A stretch of DNA of 64,000 nt from Pelagibacteraceae bacterium AG-390-C22 (GTDB taxonomy: Bacteria; Pseudomonadota; Alphaproteobacteria; Pelagibacterales; Pelagibacteraceae). The DNA lies in NCBI GenBank assembly GCA_003278125.1, contig QCGX01000001.1, forward strand, positions 117,953-181,952. The letters are read 5' to 3'. Below, piece by piece: positions 25,483 to 35,232 of the stretch (position 1 is the stretch's first letter; every line of letters begins with the position of its first letter). Below the pieces are notes generated by a model that did not search any database, was not told the origin of the DNA, and worked only from the letters and a program-made list of their open reading frames with translations. The position numbers and the translations under genes are program-made.

Positions 25483-25955
25483 ATATATTCTACATCTTTT
25501 ATTTCAAAATTTCTCTCACCGGATGGTGTATCAACACTTACCATTTCACCTTTATGCTTACCTATTAAAGATTTTCCGATCGGGCTTCTATAAAAGATTA
25601 AATTTTTTGAGATATCAGCCTCATCTTGTCCAACTAATTTATAAGAAATTTTTTTGTTAGATTCTAAATCTTCTACTTTTACAGTAGAACCAAAGATAAC
25701 TTTTCCATCATTATCAATTTTAGTAACATCAATAACATTAGCTCTAGCTATCAAGTCGTTAATTGCAATTACTCTGCTTTCAATTAAAGCTTGTTGTTCC
25801 TTAGCGGCGTGATATTCAGCATTTTCTTTTAAGTCACCGTGAGATCTTGCTTCTGCTATTGCTTCAACAACTTTAGGTCTTTGTATATTTTTTAAATCTT
25901 CTAATTCAGACTTTAAATTTTTAAGACCTGCAACTGTAATAGGTTCTTTATCCAT
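25479..25955 (-). CDS. greA: Transcription elongation factor GreA
   Basis: Rescues backtracked RNA polymerase by stimulating transcript cleavage. At 158 residues it has the standard two-part structure. The N-terminal coiled coil has the acidic tip region (ARSHGDLKENAEYHAAKEQQ, near 37-56). The C-terminal FKBP-like domain includes YRSPIGKSLIGKHKGE. It lies 3 bp downstream of hemF on the minus strand. Confidence 0.96.
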   Translation of the reverse strand: MDKEPITVAGLKNLKSELEDLKNIQRPKVVEAIAEARSHGDLKENAEYHAAKEQQALIESRVIAINDLIARANVIDVTKIDNDGKVIFGSTVKVEDLESNKKISYKLVGQDEADISKNLIFYRSPIGKSLIGKHKGEMVSVDTPSGERNFEIKDVEYI

Positions 25956-25958
25956 AGT

Positions 25959-26780
25959 TTATTTCCACTTAGCTTCTGGAGGAAGCGACATCAATATTGA
26001 ATCAATATTTCCACCTGAATTTAATCCAAATTTTGTACCTCTATCATATAAAAGGTTAAATTCAACATATCTACCTCTTTTAATTAATTGCTTCTCTTTA
26101 TCTTTTTTTTTCCACTTGAGTTTTTTTTTTCTTCTAATTATTTCTCTAGATATATTTATAAAAGTTAAACCTAGTTCTCTTACAAATTTAAAGTTTTTAA
26201 TCCAATTATCAGTTTCATAATCAAAAAATATTCCACCGATTCCTCTTACCTCTTTTCTGTGAGGTAAATAAAAATATGTGTCACACCATTTCTTATATTT
26301 TTTATAATTCTTTTTATTTTGAACACATACTTTTCTAAGCATATTGTGCACTAATTTCTTTTCTTTTGTATCTTTATGACTTGGGGTTACATCCATTCCT
26401 CCGCCAAACCATTCTTTTTTTGTTACTATAAATCTAGTATTGAAATGTATAGCGGGTATTTTGGGGTTCTTCATATGAGCCACTACTGAGACTCCCGATG
26501 CCCAATATTTTCCATTTTTACCAGCACCTAATATTTTATTTTTATATTCTTTTGCAAATTTACCTGAAACAGTTGATTTGTTAACTCCTACTTTTTCAAA
26601 TAAATTTCCTCCAGATAAGATAAAAGAAGTACCACCTCCTTCATCTTTATTTTTTTTACTCCAATCTCTTCTTATGAATTTCTTTTTTTTTTCAAAAGAC
26701 TCAAATTCTTTACAAATTTGTGCTTGCAAATAAGAAAACCAACTATCTGTCATTTTTTTTTTAAAATCAGAATTTATCAT
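25959..26780 (-). CDS. hemF: Coproporphyrinogen III oxidase, oxygen-dependent
   Basis: Aerobic heme-biosynthesis step converting coproporphyrinogen III to protoporphyrinogen IX. The 273-residue protein shows the family motifs AIHFNTRF (near 115), the WFGGGMDVTP signature near 128-137, RGIGGIFFDY and the C-terminal GRYVEFNLLYDRGTKFGL. It overlaps trmL by one base. The product feeds the hemes of the bc1 complex just to its right and of the oxidase at the start of the window. Confidence 0.96.
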   Translation of the reverse strand: MINSDFKKKMTDSWFSYLQAQICKEFESFEKKKKFIRRDWSKKNKDEGGGTSFILSGGNLFEKVGVNKSTVSGKFAKEYKNKILGAGKNGKYWASGVSVVAHMKNPKIPAIHFNTRFIVTKKEWFGGGMDVTPSHKDTKEKKLVHNMLRKVCVQNKKNYKKYKKWCDTYFYLPHRKEVRGIGGIFFDYETDNWIKNFKFVRELGLTFINISREIIRRKKKLKWKKKDKEKQLIKRGRYVEFNLLYDRGTKFGLNSGGNIDSILMSLPPEAKWK

Positions 26781-27229
26781 TACTTTAAAAAATTATTTTG
26801 TCTCATAGCTTCAGCAGCTACTATAGCAACAGACATGGCAACATTAAGAGAACGAGTTTTTTTACTAATAGGAATTTTTAATTTATTTTGAATTTTCTTA
26901 TGTAAAGACTCTGGAACTCCTGCACTTTCTCTTCCAAACAGAAGCACATCATCCTTTTTAAATTTAAATTTATGATATGATTGTTTTGCTTTTGTGGTCA
27001 TAAGAACAATTCTAGACTTTGAATTTGCTTTTACAAATATATCATAATCTTGATATCTAAAAATTCTACTAAACCCAATATAGTCCATTACAACCCTTTT
27101 AAACCTTGAATCGTCCAAACTGAAACCACATGGCTCGATAATATGTATCTTTAGGCCTAAACAGGAACTTAATCTAATTATTGCTGCAGTGTTTTGAGGT
27201 ATGTCTGGTTTATAGAGAGCTATGTGCAT
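26780..27229 (-). CDS. trmL: tRNA (cytidine(34)-2'-O)-methyltransferase
   Basis: SPOUT-class methyltransferase that modifies the wobble base of certain leucine tRNAs. The 149-residue length is typical of the single-domain TrmL form. Motifs are YKPDIPQNTAAIIR at the N-terminus, LLFGRESAGVPE near residue 95 and the knot-forming IPISKKTRSLNVAMSVAI near the C-terminus. It is the 5' gene of a trmL-hemF-greA unit and diverges from petA with a 98 bp gap. Confidence 0.92.
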   Translation of the reverse strand: MHIALYKPDIPQNTAAIIRLSSCLGLKIHIIEPCGFSLDDSRFKRVVMDYIGFSRIFRYQDYDIFVKANSKSRIVLMTTKAKQSYHKFKFKKDDVLLFGRESAGVPESLHKKIQNKLKIPISKKTRSLNVAMSVAIVAAEAMRQNNFLK

Positions 27230-27310
27230 TATTTTTGCCTATTTTACTTAATTTATGTGTCATTCTGACCCTAGTAAATATAAAAATTTAGATTTATTAA
27301 ATACTTACAT

Positions 27311-27316
27311 TATAAA
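27311..27316 (+). promoter_or_regulatory. Candidate -10 box of petABC
   Basis: TATAAA lies 11 bp before the petA ATG in the 98 bp divergent gap, with a weak TTAGAT 17 bp upstream of it. A start at the usual distance would give a leader of about five bases. No Shine-Dalgarno is seen before the ATG. Confidence 0.35.
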
Positions 27317-27327
27317 CACATACGTAA

Positions 27328-27849
27328 ATGAGCAAAGAAGAAAAAAAAGTAAATCGTAGAGATTTTTTATTTACTGCAAGCTACACAGTTGGGGCTGTTG
27401 GTTTAGGTGCAGTAGTTTGGCCTTTGGTTGATCAAATGAATCCAGACAAAGCGCAACAAGCTCTTGCAACTACTGAAGTTGATATCAGCCAAATTGAACC
27501 AGGTAATTCTATTACAGTATTATGGAGAGGAAAGCCTGTTTTTCTTAAAAGAAGAACTCAAGAAGAAATAACTGAAGCAAGATCAGTCAACTTAAATGAT
27601 TTACCAGATCCTCAGAAAGACGAAGATAGAGTCAAAAAGGGTAAAGATGAGTGGTTAGTAATGTTAGGAGTATGCACCCACCTTGGCTGCGTACCTTTAA
27701 AAGACAAGGGAGACTATAAAGGTTGGTTTTGTCCTTGTCATGGTTCTCATTACGATTTATCAGGAAGAATTAGAAAAGGACCTGCGCCAACAAATATGGA
27801 AATACCTAAATTTGAATTTGTTGACAATAACACAATTAAGATTGGATAA
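27328..27849 (+). CDS. petA: Ubiquinol-cytochrome c reductase Rieske iron-sulfur subunit
   Basis: Carries the 2Fe-2S cluster that accepts an electron from ubiquinol in the bc1 complex. The N-terminus has a twin-arginine type anchor (RRDFLF then a hydrophobic helix). The cluster ligands are C116 and H118 (CTHLGC) and C135 and H138 (CPCHGSHYD), with the C121/C137 disulfide pair. Length (173) is normal. petB starts 8 bp later. Confidence 0.97.
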   Translation: MSKEEKKVNRRDFLFTASYTVGAVGLGAVVWPLVDQMNPDKAQQALATTEVDISQIEPGNSITVLWRGKPVFLKRRTQEEITEARSVNLNDLPDPQKDEDRVKKGKDEWLVMLGVCTHLGCVPLKDKGDYKGWFCPCHGSHYDLSGRIRKGPAPTNMEIPKFEFVDNNTIKIG

Positions 27850-27857
27850 AAATTATT

Positions 27858-29117
27858 ATGAGTGATCATGAATATACACCTAAATCAAAAGCTGGAAAAT
27901 GGTTTAACGATCGTTTACCATTATTAACTTTAGGTTCTCATTTAACAGATTATCCAACTCCAAAAAACTTAAATTACTGGTGGACTTTCGGGGGAATATT
28001 AACTTTTTGTTTATTAACGCAAATCATAACAGGAATTGTTTTAGCAATGCATTACGTTGCTCATGCAGATTTAGCATTTGGAAGTGTTGAGCATATTATG
28101 AGAAACGTTAATTATGGTTGGCTAATAAGATATATACATAGCAATGGAGCTTCGATGTTCTTTCTTGCAGTATATATTCATATCTTTAGATCATTGTTCT
28201 ATGGATCTTATAAATCACCTAGAGAAGTAATCTGGATTATAGGTTTATTAATTTATTTATTAATGATGGCAACAGCATTTATGGGTTATGTTTTGCCTTG
28301 GGGTCAAATGAGTTTTTGGGGAGCCACTGTAATAACAAGTTTGTTCAGCGCGATACCCCTAGTAGGTGAAAGTATTACAACATGGTTATGGGGAGCTTAT
28401 TCAGTAGACAATCCAACTTTAAATAGATTTTTTAGTTTGCATTATTTATTTCCTTTTTTGATTTTGGGATTAGTAATATTGCATATTTGGGCTCTACACG
28501 TTCCAGGGAATAACAACCCGATAGGAATAGATATAAGAAAACCATCTAAGGACACAGTGCCTTTTCATCCATATATAACTATTAAAGATGCTTTTGCATT
28601 GTTGTTGTTCCTAATTATTTTTTCTGGCTTTGTATTTTTTTCTCCCAATGTTTTAGGTCATTCAGATAATTATATTCCAGCCAACCCTTTAGTTACTCCA
28701 GCCCATATAGTTCCAGAGTGGTATTTGCTACCTTTTTATGCAATTTTAAGATCTGTTCCAGATAAATTAGGCGGAGTAATTTTAATGTTTGGTTCAATAT
28801 TTATTCTTTTTGTTCTTCCTTGGTTGGATACATCAAAAGTTAGATCTGCAGTCTTTAGACCAATGTATAGACATTTCTATTGGGTGTTTATTGCAGATGT
28901 TTTAATGCTTGGATACATGGGAGCAATGCCAGCAGAAGGTATTTATTTAATTTTAGCAAGAATAGGAACTGTTTATTATTTTTTACATTTTATAGTTGTG
29001 CTACCAGTTTTAGGTCTATTAGAAAAAACTGATCCAGTGCCTATGAGTATATCAGAGCCAGTTTTATCAGGGGGGGCAGACCCAGCTTTAGCTAAGAAGG
29101 ATTATGATAAGATTTAA
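27858..29117 (+). CDS. petB: Ubiquinol-cytochrome c reductase cytochrome b
   Basis: Membrane core of the bc1 complex with two b hemes and both quinone sites. The 419-residue protein has the expected eight-helix hydrophobic profile, paired heme histidines on helices II and IV (for example [10 protein letters not shown] and [18 protein letters not shown]) and the Qo-site [18 protein letters not shown] motif. It overlaps petC by 14 bp. Bacterial alphaproteobacterial length is normal, without the split form found in b6f complexes. Confidence 0.97.
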   Translation: MSDHEYTPKSKAGKWFNDRLPLLTLGSHLTDYPTPKNLNYWWTFGGILTFCLLTQIITGIVLAMHYVAHADLAFGSVEHIMRNVNYGWLIRYIHSNGASMFFLAVYIHIFRSLFYGSYKSPREVIWIIGLLIYLLMMATAFMGYVLPWGQMSFWGATVITSLFSAIPLVGESITTWLWGAYSVDNPTLNRFFSLHYLFPFLILGLVILHIWALHVPGNNNPIGIDIRKPSKDTVPFHPYITIKDAFALLLFLIIFSGFVFFSPNVLGHSDNYIPANPLVTPAHIVPEWYLLPFYAILRSVPDKLGGVILMFGSIFILFVLPWLDTSKVRSAVFRPMYRHFYWVFIADVLMLGYMGAMPAEGIYLILARIGTVYYFLHFIVVLPVLGLLEKTDPVPMSISEPVLSGGADPALAKKDYDKI

Positions 29118-29889
29118 TTTTAAAAAATTAATTATTGTAATTTTATCAACACTAATCTTTATCAAGCCTCTATTCAGCGCAGAAACTATTGACCCAATAA
29201 AAGTTAATTGGAGCTTTAAAGAATTAACAGGTAAATTTGATCGAGCTTCATTGCAAAGAGGATTTCAAGTTTATAAAGAGGTCTGTTCATCTTGCCATTC
29301 TATGCAATATTTGAGCTATAGAAATTTAGGTGATCCCGGAGGTCCAGAATTTACTCTAGAAGAAGTAAAAGCAATTGCAGCTAGTGTTGAAATTGAGGAT
29401 GGCCCAGATAGTCAAGGAGAGATGTTTACAAGGCCTGGCAAACCATCAGATAAATTTAAGAGCCCATATCCAAATGTTGAGGCATCAACGGTTGCAAATG
29501 GTGGAGCTTACCCGCCTGACATGTCAGTGCTTGTTAAAGCACGACCAGGAGGAGCAGATTATATGTATTCAGTTTTAATGGGATATGAAGAGCCACCCGC
29601 AGGGATGAAATTAGATGACGGTGTTTATTATAATAAATACATGATCGGACAAAAAATAAAAATGGCATCACCATTATTAGAGGGCATAGTTGAATATTCT
29701 GATGGAACAGAAGCTACTGTTGATCAAATGGCAAAAGATGTTACTACATTTTTAGCGTGGGCAGCAGAACCAGAATTAGAAGCTAGACATAAACTTGGGA
29801 TTAAAGTTATAATATATTTGTTACTTTTGACAATTTTAGTTTATTTGAGCATGAAGAAAATTTGGTCACGGATTGACTCTGAAGTATAA
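29104..29889 (+). CDS. petC: Ubiquinol-cytochrome c reductase cytochrome c1
   Basis: Periplasmic c-type heme subunit that passes electrons to soluble cytochrome c. It has an N-terminal signal sequence (about 8-26), the heme-binding motif CSSCH at 61-65 followed by the typical SMQYLSYR, the [11 protein letters not shown] segment and a C-terminal membrane anchor (about 232-252). The 3' end overlaps the convergent ychF gene by 24 bp, the longest such overlap in the window. Confidence 0.96.
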   Translation: MIRFNFKKLIIVILSTLIFIKPLFSAETIDPIKVNWSFKELTGKFDRASLQRGFQVYKEVCSSCHSMQYLSYRNLGDPGGPEFTLEEVKAIAASVEIEDGPDSQGEMFTRPGKPSDKFKSPYPNVEASTVANGGAYPPDMSVLVKARPGGADYMYSVLMGYEEPPAGMKLDDGVYYNKYMIGQKIKMASPLLEGIVEYSDGTEATVDQMAKDVTTFLAWAAEPELEARHKLGIKVIIYLLLLTILVYLSMKKIWSRIDSEV

Positions 29890-30936
29890 TACGTCTCCAT
29901 CTTTTACAATATAGTCTTTACCTTCTATTCTTAATTTACCTTTTTCTTTACACTTTTCAGCACTACCAAATTTTATAAAATCCTCACAGGTTACAGCCTC
30001 TGCTCGTATAAAGTTTTTTTCAAAATCAGTATGAATTACACTTGCTGCTTTAGGAGCTAATGTATTTTTTTTTACAGTCCAAGCTCTACTTTCTTCTGGT
30101 CCTGAAGTAAAAAAAGTATCTAATTTCAAAAGATCATAGCCTTCTTTTATTAATTGATTTAGACCTGTTTTATTTAATCCTATTTCTTTCATAAAAGTTT
30201 CTTTTTCATTTTTGTCTAAACCCATAATTTGATCTTCAATATCTGCACAGATATGTACAATTTTTTCATTCGGGTATTTAGATTTGATGCTTTCGGTAAA
30301 TTTATTTCCCTTAGCCAAACTTCCTTCATCAACATTACAAACAATTATTTTAGGTTTTATACTTAACAATCCTAAAGTAGATAAAAATTTATTTTCTTCT
30401 TCATTAACTATTGTTGAATCTTGATTTAGATTTAATTGTTCTAATTTTTTTTCCAGTATCTCTATTTCTTTTTTATGAAGAAGCTTTTTTTTACTTTTCT
30501 CTAATTTTTTTTGAATGATATCGATATCAGAAAGTATAATTTCTGTTTTGATAGTTTCCAAGTCATTTGAAGGATTTATTTCTGAATTTACGTGGGTTAT
30601 CTTATCTGACTCAAAACATCTTACTAAATGTATAATTGCATCTACTTCTCTTATATGAGAGAGAAATTTATTACCAAGACCTTCTCCTTTTGAAGCACCT
30701 TTTACTAATCCCGCTATATCAACAAATGTAATATTAGTATAAATTTTTTTCTTGGATTGAGATAACTTTGATAGCTGATCCAATCTTTCATCAATTACAT
30801 CTACTATACCAATATTAGGATCGATGGTACAAAAAGGAAAATTTGCTGCCTCAGCATTTTTTGAAGCCGTTAGTGCATTGAATAGAGTAGACTTTCCTAC
30901 GTTAGGAAGTCCTACAATTCCACATTTAAACCCCAT
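29866..30936 (-). CDS. ychF: Ribosome-binding ATPase YchF
   Basis: Obg-family P-loop protein that binds ribosomes and hydrolyses ATP. The 356-residue protein has the NVGKS P-loop (GLPNVGKSTLFNAL, 8-21), ANFPFCTIDPN and the switch II region DIAGLVKGASKGEGLGN. The C-terminal TGS domain ends near [12 protein letters not shown]. It overlaps pth by 11 bp, and the pth-ychF pair is widely conserved. Confidence 0.96.
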   Translation of the reverse strand: MGFKCGIVGLPNVGKSTLFNALTASKNAEAANFPFCTIDPNIGIVDVIDERLDQLSKLSQSKKKIYTNITFVDIAGLVKGASKGEGLGNKFLSHIREVDAIIHLVRCFESDKITHVNSEINPSNDLETIKTEIILSDIDIIQKKLEKSKKKLLHKKEIEILEKKLEQLNLNQDSTIVNEEENKFLSTLGLLSIKPKIIVCNVDEGSLAKGNKFTESIKSKYPNEKIVHICADIEDQIMGLDKNEKETFMKEIGLNKTGLNQLIKEGYDLLKLDTFFTSGPEESRAWTVKKNTLAPKAASVIHTDFEKNFIRAEAVTCEDFIKFGSAEKCKEKGKLRIEGKDYIVKDGDVLYFRVNP

Positions 30937-31498
30937 TAAGATTTTGATTAACTTTGCTTGAGAATAAATCTATTTTTTTATCTATAAGAGTTGGTATTAA
31001 TTTAACAATACTATCTGTAATTTCTTTAATTTTTTCTTCCTCATCTTCTTTAAAATCTTCTAGCACATGATTATTAACTTTCTTTTTTTGTTTAGGATGA
31101 CCAATTCCAACTCTAACCCTCGAATAATCTTTTCCAATAAATTTATCTATAGACTCAATTCCATTGTGACCTGCGCTGCTGCCTCCAAATTTAGCTTTTA
31201 TCTTCCCAAAATCAATATCCATATCATCATGAAAAACAAAAACGTCTTTAGCATCAATTTTAAAGTAGTCTATTAACTCTTTAATTGCAGTTCCGGAATT
31301 ATTCATAAAAGTTAAAGGTTTAATAGCGTAAATTTTTTTAGATTCTATATTTCCTGTAGTTAATAAGCCTTTAAATTTAGGTTTTTGTTTTGATAGCTTA
31401 AAATGTAAATTAATGGCATCGATAATTTTGAAACCGATGTTATGTCTAGTGTTTGTATAATTGGAGCCAGGATTTCCTAATCCAACAAGTAAAAGCAT
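30926..31498 (-). CDS. pth: Peptidyl-tRNA hydrolase
   Basis: Releases tRNA from prematurely dissociated peptidyl-tRNA. The 190-residue protein has GLGNPGSNYTNTRHNIGF with the catalytic histidine H19, the FMNNSG asparagine motif, HDDMDI with the conserved aspartate and KFGGSSAGHNGIESI. It lies between rplY (5 bp gap) and ychF (overlap), the usual order. Confidence 0.96.
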   Translation of the reverse strand: MLLLVGLGNPGSNYTNTRHNIGFKIIDAINLHFKLSKQKPKFKGLLTTGNIESKKIYAIKPLTFMNNSGTAIKELIDYFKIDAKDVFVFHDDMDIDFGKIKAKFGGSSAGHNGIESIDKFIGKDYSRVRVGIGHPKQKKKVNNHVLEDFKEDEEEKIKEITDSIVKLIPTLIDKKIDLFSSKVNQNLNGV

Positions 31499-31503
31499 AT
31501 TAA

Positions 31504-32277
31504 TTATTTCTTTTCAGCAGGTTTCTTCTCAGCAGGTTTTTTATCACCAGCAGGTTTTTTATCCCCAGCAGGTTTTTTATCTCCAGCTGCTGCTTCTTTT
31601 CCTTTTTCATCTTTTTTAGCTGGATCACCATCCTTAGGAGCTGCCTCTGCACCTTCAGCAGGAACTTCTCCTTCAGCACCTTCCGCTACTTCCTCTGCCG
31701 GTTTTTCAGGTTCTTTAATAATTGTAGGAGCAGCGACTGTTGCAATAACGAAATCCCTATCAGTAATTGTTGGAATAACATTTTCAGGCAGCTTTACTGA
31801 TGAAATTTTTAAACTTGTCCCTATATCTGTTCCTTTTAAATCTATAATTATATCTGCTGGTATATTTTCAGCTGGACATTTTAATTCTACTGCTCTTCTT
31901 ACTATATTAAGAACTCCCCCCCTTTTTAAGCCTGGTGAGTCAGGATGATTTATAAATTTCACAGGTATTTCTAAAATTATTTTCTTTCCTGCTACAACTC
32001 TCATAAAATCAATGTGAATAGGCTCCTCCGATATTACGTGGTAGGCAACATCTCGAGGCAAGACTCTCTCTTTTTTTCCTTCGATCTCTAGTTCTAAAAC
32101 TTTTGATAAAAAATTATCTGAATTTATAATTTCTCTTACAGCTTTTTTCTCAATAGAAATTTTTTGATTAGGATCTTTTCCTCCATACAAAATTGCTGGG
32201 ATAAATCCAGTCGCTCTCAACTTATTGGCTGAACCAGATGAAGCGCTCTCTCTTTTTATTGCTTTTAAATTGCTCAT
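31504..32277 (-). CDS. rplY: 50S ribosomal protein L25/Ctc with repetitive lysine-rich tail
   Basis: Binds 5S rRNA. The N-terminal 190 residues are a normal two-domain L25/Ctc protein (RATGFIPAILYG, then EPIHIDFMRV, then PVKFINHPDSPGLKRGG). The last 65 residues are low complexity: first acidic and alanine-rich (EEVAEGAEGEVPAEGAE), then repeats of GDKKPA and EKKPA. The tail DNA is an 18 bp tandem repeat (see separate entry). Such tails vary between species and probably stay flexible on the ribosome surface. Confidence 0.93.
   Translation of the reverse strand: MSNLKAIKRESASSGSANKLRATGFIPAILYGGKDPNQKISIEKKAVREIINSDNFLSKVLELEIEGKKERVLPRDVAYHVISEEPIHIDFMRVVAGKKIILEIPVKFINHPDSPGLKRGGVLNIVRRAVELKCPAENIPADIIIDLKGTDIGTSLKISSVKLPENVIPTITDRDFVIATVAAPTIIKEPEKPAEEVAEGAEGEVPAEGAEAAPKDGDPAKKDEKGKEAAAGDKKPAGDKKPAGDKKPAEKKPAEKK
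31531..31584 (-). repeat. 18 bp tandem repeat encoding the GDKKPA units of L25
   Basis: Three copies of an 18 bp unit beginning AGCAGGTTTTTTATC on the plus strand start at 31531, 31549 and 31567, with one or two base differences. Each encodes one six-residue GDKKPA unit on the minus strand. Degenerate shorter relatives flank it (EKKPA). The unit length is a multiple of three, so copy changes keep the frame. Confidence 0.85.
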
Positions 32278-32330
32278 TTAATTTTTTGTTGGAAAAGCTA
32301 TATAACTCAACTTATTTAATAAAACAAGTA

Positions 32331-33263
32331 TTAATTAAACAAATCTGAAACAGAATTGGAATTTGCTATCCTTTTGATCGCCTCAGACATTAATGAAGCG
32401 ATAGATAAGACCTCTATTTTATTGTTATTTTTAATTTTTTGAGAATTGTCAATTGTATCCGTAATTATCAATTTTTTAATTCTTGAGTTTTTAATTTTTT
32501 TTACTGCATCTCCACTTAAAACAGCATGAGTAATAAAAACATAAACTTCATTAGCTCCACTTTTTTTAAGAGCATCAACAGCATTTACAATAGTTCCACC
32601 GCTATCGATTATATCATCTACGATAATGCAAGTTTTATTTTTTACATCACCAATAATATTCATAACCTGAGATTTTCCAGGCGCTGGTCTCCTTTTGTCT
32701 ATAATTGCAAGGTCTGCTTTTATTCGCGTTGCTAATCCTCTAGTTCTTTGAACTCCACCAACATCAGGTGAAACACAAATCAATTTTTTGTTGTTTAATT
32801 TTTTTTTAATGTATTTTGCAAAAAGAGGAGTAGTAAATAAGTTGTCAACTGGCATATCAAAAAATCCTTGAATTTGTCCAGCATGTAAATCAACTGTAAC
32901 AACTCTACTTGCTCCAGCATTAGTAATTAAGTTTGCTACAACTTTTGCAGAGATAGATGTTCTTGGAGCAACTTTCCTGTCCTGTCTTGCATAACCAAAA
33001 TAAGGAATCACAGCGGTTACATTTTTTGCTGAAGATCTTTTTAATGCATCTACAACTAGAAGAAGTTCCATTAAATTATCATTTGCTGGATTAGATGTAG
33101 ACTGAATTACAAAAACACTATTTCCTCTAATATTTTCATTGATCTCTATATAGATTTCACCATCAGCAAATCTTCTAATATTAGTATTAACTAGCTTTAA
33201 TTTTAATTTTTTAGAAATATCCTTGCTTAACTTAAGGTTGCTAGTTCCAGATAAAATTTTCAT
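32331..33263 (-). CDS. prs: Ribose-phosphate pyrophosphokinase
   Basis: Makes PRPP for nucleotide, histidine and tryptophan synthesis. The 310-residue class I enzyme has the ATP-binding FADGEIYIEI region, the flexible loop PYFGYARQDRK, the VTVDLHAGQIQGFFD motif and the PRPP loop CIIVDDIIDSGGTI. It is preceded by a 146 bp gap with a good candidate promoter. rplY follows after 53 bp. Confidence 0.97.
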   Translation of the reverse strand: MKILSGTSNLKLSKDISKKLKLKLVNTNIRRFADGEIYIEINENIRGNSVFVIQSTSNPANDNLMELLLVVDALKRSSAKNVTAVIPYFGYARQDRKVAPRTSISAKVVANLITNAGASRVVTVDLHAGQIQGFFDMPVDNLFTTPLFAKYIKKKLNNKKLICVSPDVGGVQRTRGLATRIKADLAIIDKRRPAPGKSQVMNIIGDVKNKTCIIVDDIIDSGGTIVNAVDALKKSGANEVYVFITHAVLSGDAVKKIKNSRIKKLIITDTIDNSQKIKNNNKIEVLSIASLMSEAIKRIANSNSVSDLFN

Positions 33264-33275
33264 GAAATATAATTA

Positions 33276-33304
33276 CTTATATAGTTATTTTTAAATGTTT
33301 TCAA
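33276..33304 (-). promoter_or_regulatory. Candidate sigma-70 promoter of prs
   Basis: On the minus strand TTGAAA (33299-33304), a 17 bp spacer and TATAAG (33276-33281) match the consensus at five of six positions in each box. The predicted start lies about six bases before the prs ATG, and no Shine-Dalgarno is present, so the message would be nearly leaderless. The rest of the 146 bp gap shows nothing else I can name. Confidence 0.5.
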
Positions 33305-33409
33305 ACCAAATCCAGGTATTGTTGTTGAAGGTTTATAAGTTAAAGAGCTTTAACAATTATTAATATAATATTTAATTTTGGCTAAACTTAGACAGTTTTT
33401 TTGAATTAT

Positions 33410-34168
33410 CTATGAGACGAGACTTATCACAGAAATACACCTGCCATAATCTTTTTCTTTTAATTTTTGTGACCTTCTATAACTAAAAAAATTACTCTTT
33501 TCCTTGAAAGTATCATGGTTTACATGATCAACTTTAACATTTAGTTTTACAAGTTTATCATTAACATATTTTCGTAGATTAAATAATTTTTTATTATTAT
33601 TTTTTTTTAAAAAATATGCTGAATTTTTTTTTGATTTTGATATAAACTTTTTATAAAAATCTATATCAACTTCGTAGCTTTTTTTTCCAATACAAGGCCC
33701 CACGCTTGCAAATATTTTATTTCTTGTGTGGAGTTTTCTAAATTTTTTCACAGTATTTTCTATTATTCCAGATGAGGCTCCTTTCCATCCAGCATGAATA
33801 CATCCAATTATTTGATTTTTGATATCATAAAGAATTATTGGAACACAATCTGCCGTAACGACTCCTAAAGCGATGCCTTTAAGTTTAGTTATAAGCGCAT
33901 CAGAGTTAAATTTTTTTAAATTTTTATTTTTCTTATTAATTATAATTACCTTATTGCTATGGGTCTGATACATTAAAGACAGTTTTTTTTGATTAATTTT
34001 TATTTTTTTTGATATCAAAGATAAGTTCTTATAAACATTTTTTTTATCATCTTTTGATCCCTTACCACAGTTAAGGCTTTGGTAAAGTCCTTTTGAAAAT
34101 CCTCCTTTTCTAGAGAAGAAACAATGTCTAACATTATTGAATTTTCTAAACTTTTTTGAGTAAAACAT
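33410..34168 (-). CDS. pgeF: Peptidoglycan editing factor PgeF (YfiH/laccase-domain family)
   Basis: Family members remove wrongly incorporated muropeptides in E. coli, and some have purine-nucleoside or polyphenol-oxidase activity. The 252-residue protein shows the N-terminal FFSRKGGFSKGLYQSLN motif, MYQTHS with its metal-binding histidine, TADCVPIILYD and CIHAGWKGASSGI, which supply the conserved Cys and His. Its order after lgt and midA is an alphaproteobacterial norm. It overlaps midA by one base. Confidence 0.88.
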   Translation of the reverse strand: MFYSKKFRKFNNVRHCFFSRKGGFSKGLYQSLNCGKGSKDDKKNVYKNLSLISKKIKINQKKLSLMYQTHSNKVIIINKKNKNLKKFNSDALITKLKGIALGVVTADCVPIILYDIKNQIIGCIHAGWKGASSGIIENTVKKFRKLHTRNKIFASVGPCIGKKSYEVDIDFYKKFISKSKKNSAYFLKKNNNKKLFNLRKYVNDKLVKLNVKVDHVNHDTFKEKSNFFSYRRSQKLKEKDYGRCISVISLVS

Positions 34169-35232
34169 TATTCAAATCCTATAAAGTTATCTTTTTTAAA
34201 TTTATATGTAAAAATAACTTTAAATAAACTACCCATTAACTTCGTATCTAATAATCTTTTTAACCTTAAATATAAGTTAGATTGTTTTTTAAAACTCATT
34301 TTTTGACTTAAAATATTAGCTCTCTCTATGATTCCCATTTTCTCTAAAAAAAATTTTTGAGTGACAATCTTTTTAACTTTTAAATTATTTTTAATAAAAT
34401 ACTCATTTAAAAGGTTGAAGTTAACCAATGAAGTTATGTCTGCTTTACCTAAGTTATGCAACAAGTTATTTTTTTTATGTTTTATAAGTGATTGCAAAGT
34501 GTTTTTGTTTTTAGGAGTTAAATAACCGTAATCAATTAGCAGAAGACCTCCTTCAAGTTTTGATATTTTTTTAATCATTTTTTTTAACTCATCAAGCCCT
34601 AATTTTGGAAATTCAACAAATCTTAAGTTTTTTAAAATTCTAAACTTTTTTATAAAAGAGACATCTCTGCCAGAAGCTTTTTTATAAATTTCATCAATTT
34701 TATTTTTTTTGTTCAGTGAATAATATTTTTCTAGTATAAGATTTTTTTTGTAAGAAAATTGTTTAACTGGTATTGCATCAAAAAATTCATTGCCAAAAAA
34801 AATAATAGGTCCTTTCTTAATATTATTAAAATTTTTTATCCATTTTACTTTAAAACTATTTATATTTTTTTTTTGTGATTTTTTTAATAAATCACTTTTT
34901 TCATATAAAAAAATATTAGTAGCCTTATTAAAAGTTGGAAATTGTTGAAATGTTCTGAGTAAAATTTTTGTTAAACTTCCATCTCCAGGACCAAGTTCAA
35001 CTATATTAAATTTTGTAGGTCTACCTAAAGTGTTCCAAGTCGATATAAGCCATATTGCAATTATCTCTGAAAATAAATTTGATATCCCGGGAGCAGTTAA
35101 AAAATCTCCAGTCTTACCAAAAGGAATCTTTGATGTATAATAACCGTCTTTTTTATTATAAAGAACATTTTGAATGAATTTATCAACCGGAAGTTCTTTA
35201 AAGTTATTGAAAAATTTTTTATTTGATGTCAT
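34168..35232 (-). CDS. SAM-dependent methyltransferase, MidA/NDUFAF7 family (DUF185)
   Basis: The 354-residue protein has the family N-terminus ending DGYYTSKIPFGKTGDFLTAP, the AdoMet-binding VELGPGDGSLTKILL (near 81-95) and FFGNEFFDAIPVKQF. The mitochondrial homologue methylates an arginine of complex I and is needed for its assembly. Bacterial members are assumed to act similarly, which is not shown here. It lies between lgt (14 bp overlap) and pgeF. The lysine-rich C-terminal third is divergent. Confidence 0.85.
   Translation of the reverse strand: MTSNKKFFNNFKELPVDKFIQNVLYNKKDGYYTSKIPFGKTGDFLTAPGISNLFSEIIAIWLISTWNTLGRPTKFNIVELGPGDGSLTKILLRTFQQFPTFNKATNIFLYEKSDLLKKSQKKNINSFKVKWIKNFNNIKKGPIIFFGNEFFDAIPVKQFSYKKNLILEKYYSLNKKNKIDEIYKKASGRDVSFIKKFRILKNLRFVEFPKLGLDELKKMIKKISKLEGGLLLIDYGYLTPKNKNTLQSLIKHKKNNLLHNLGKADITSLVNFNLLNEYFIKNNLKVKKIVTQKFFLEKMGIIERANILSQKMSFKKQSNLYLRLKRLLDTKLMGSLFKVIFTYKFKKDNFIGFE

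Noticed and set aside
31511..31590. Repeats that might be taken for a CRISPR or intergenic array
   Set aside because: The units are contiguous without spacers, in frame, and encode the lysine-rich L25 tail.
33264..33409. Possible small RNA in the prs-pgeF gap
   Set aside because: Apart from the prs promoter I see no stable hairpin, U-tract or conserved motif.
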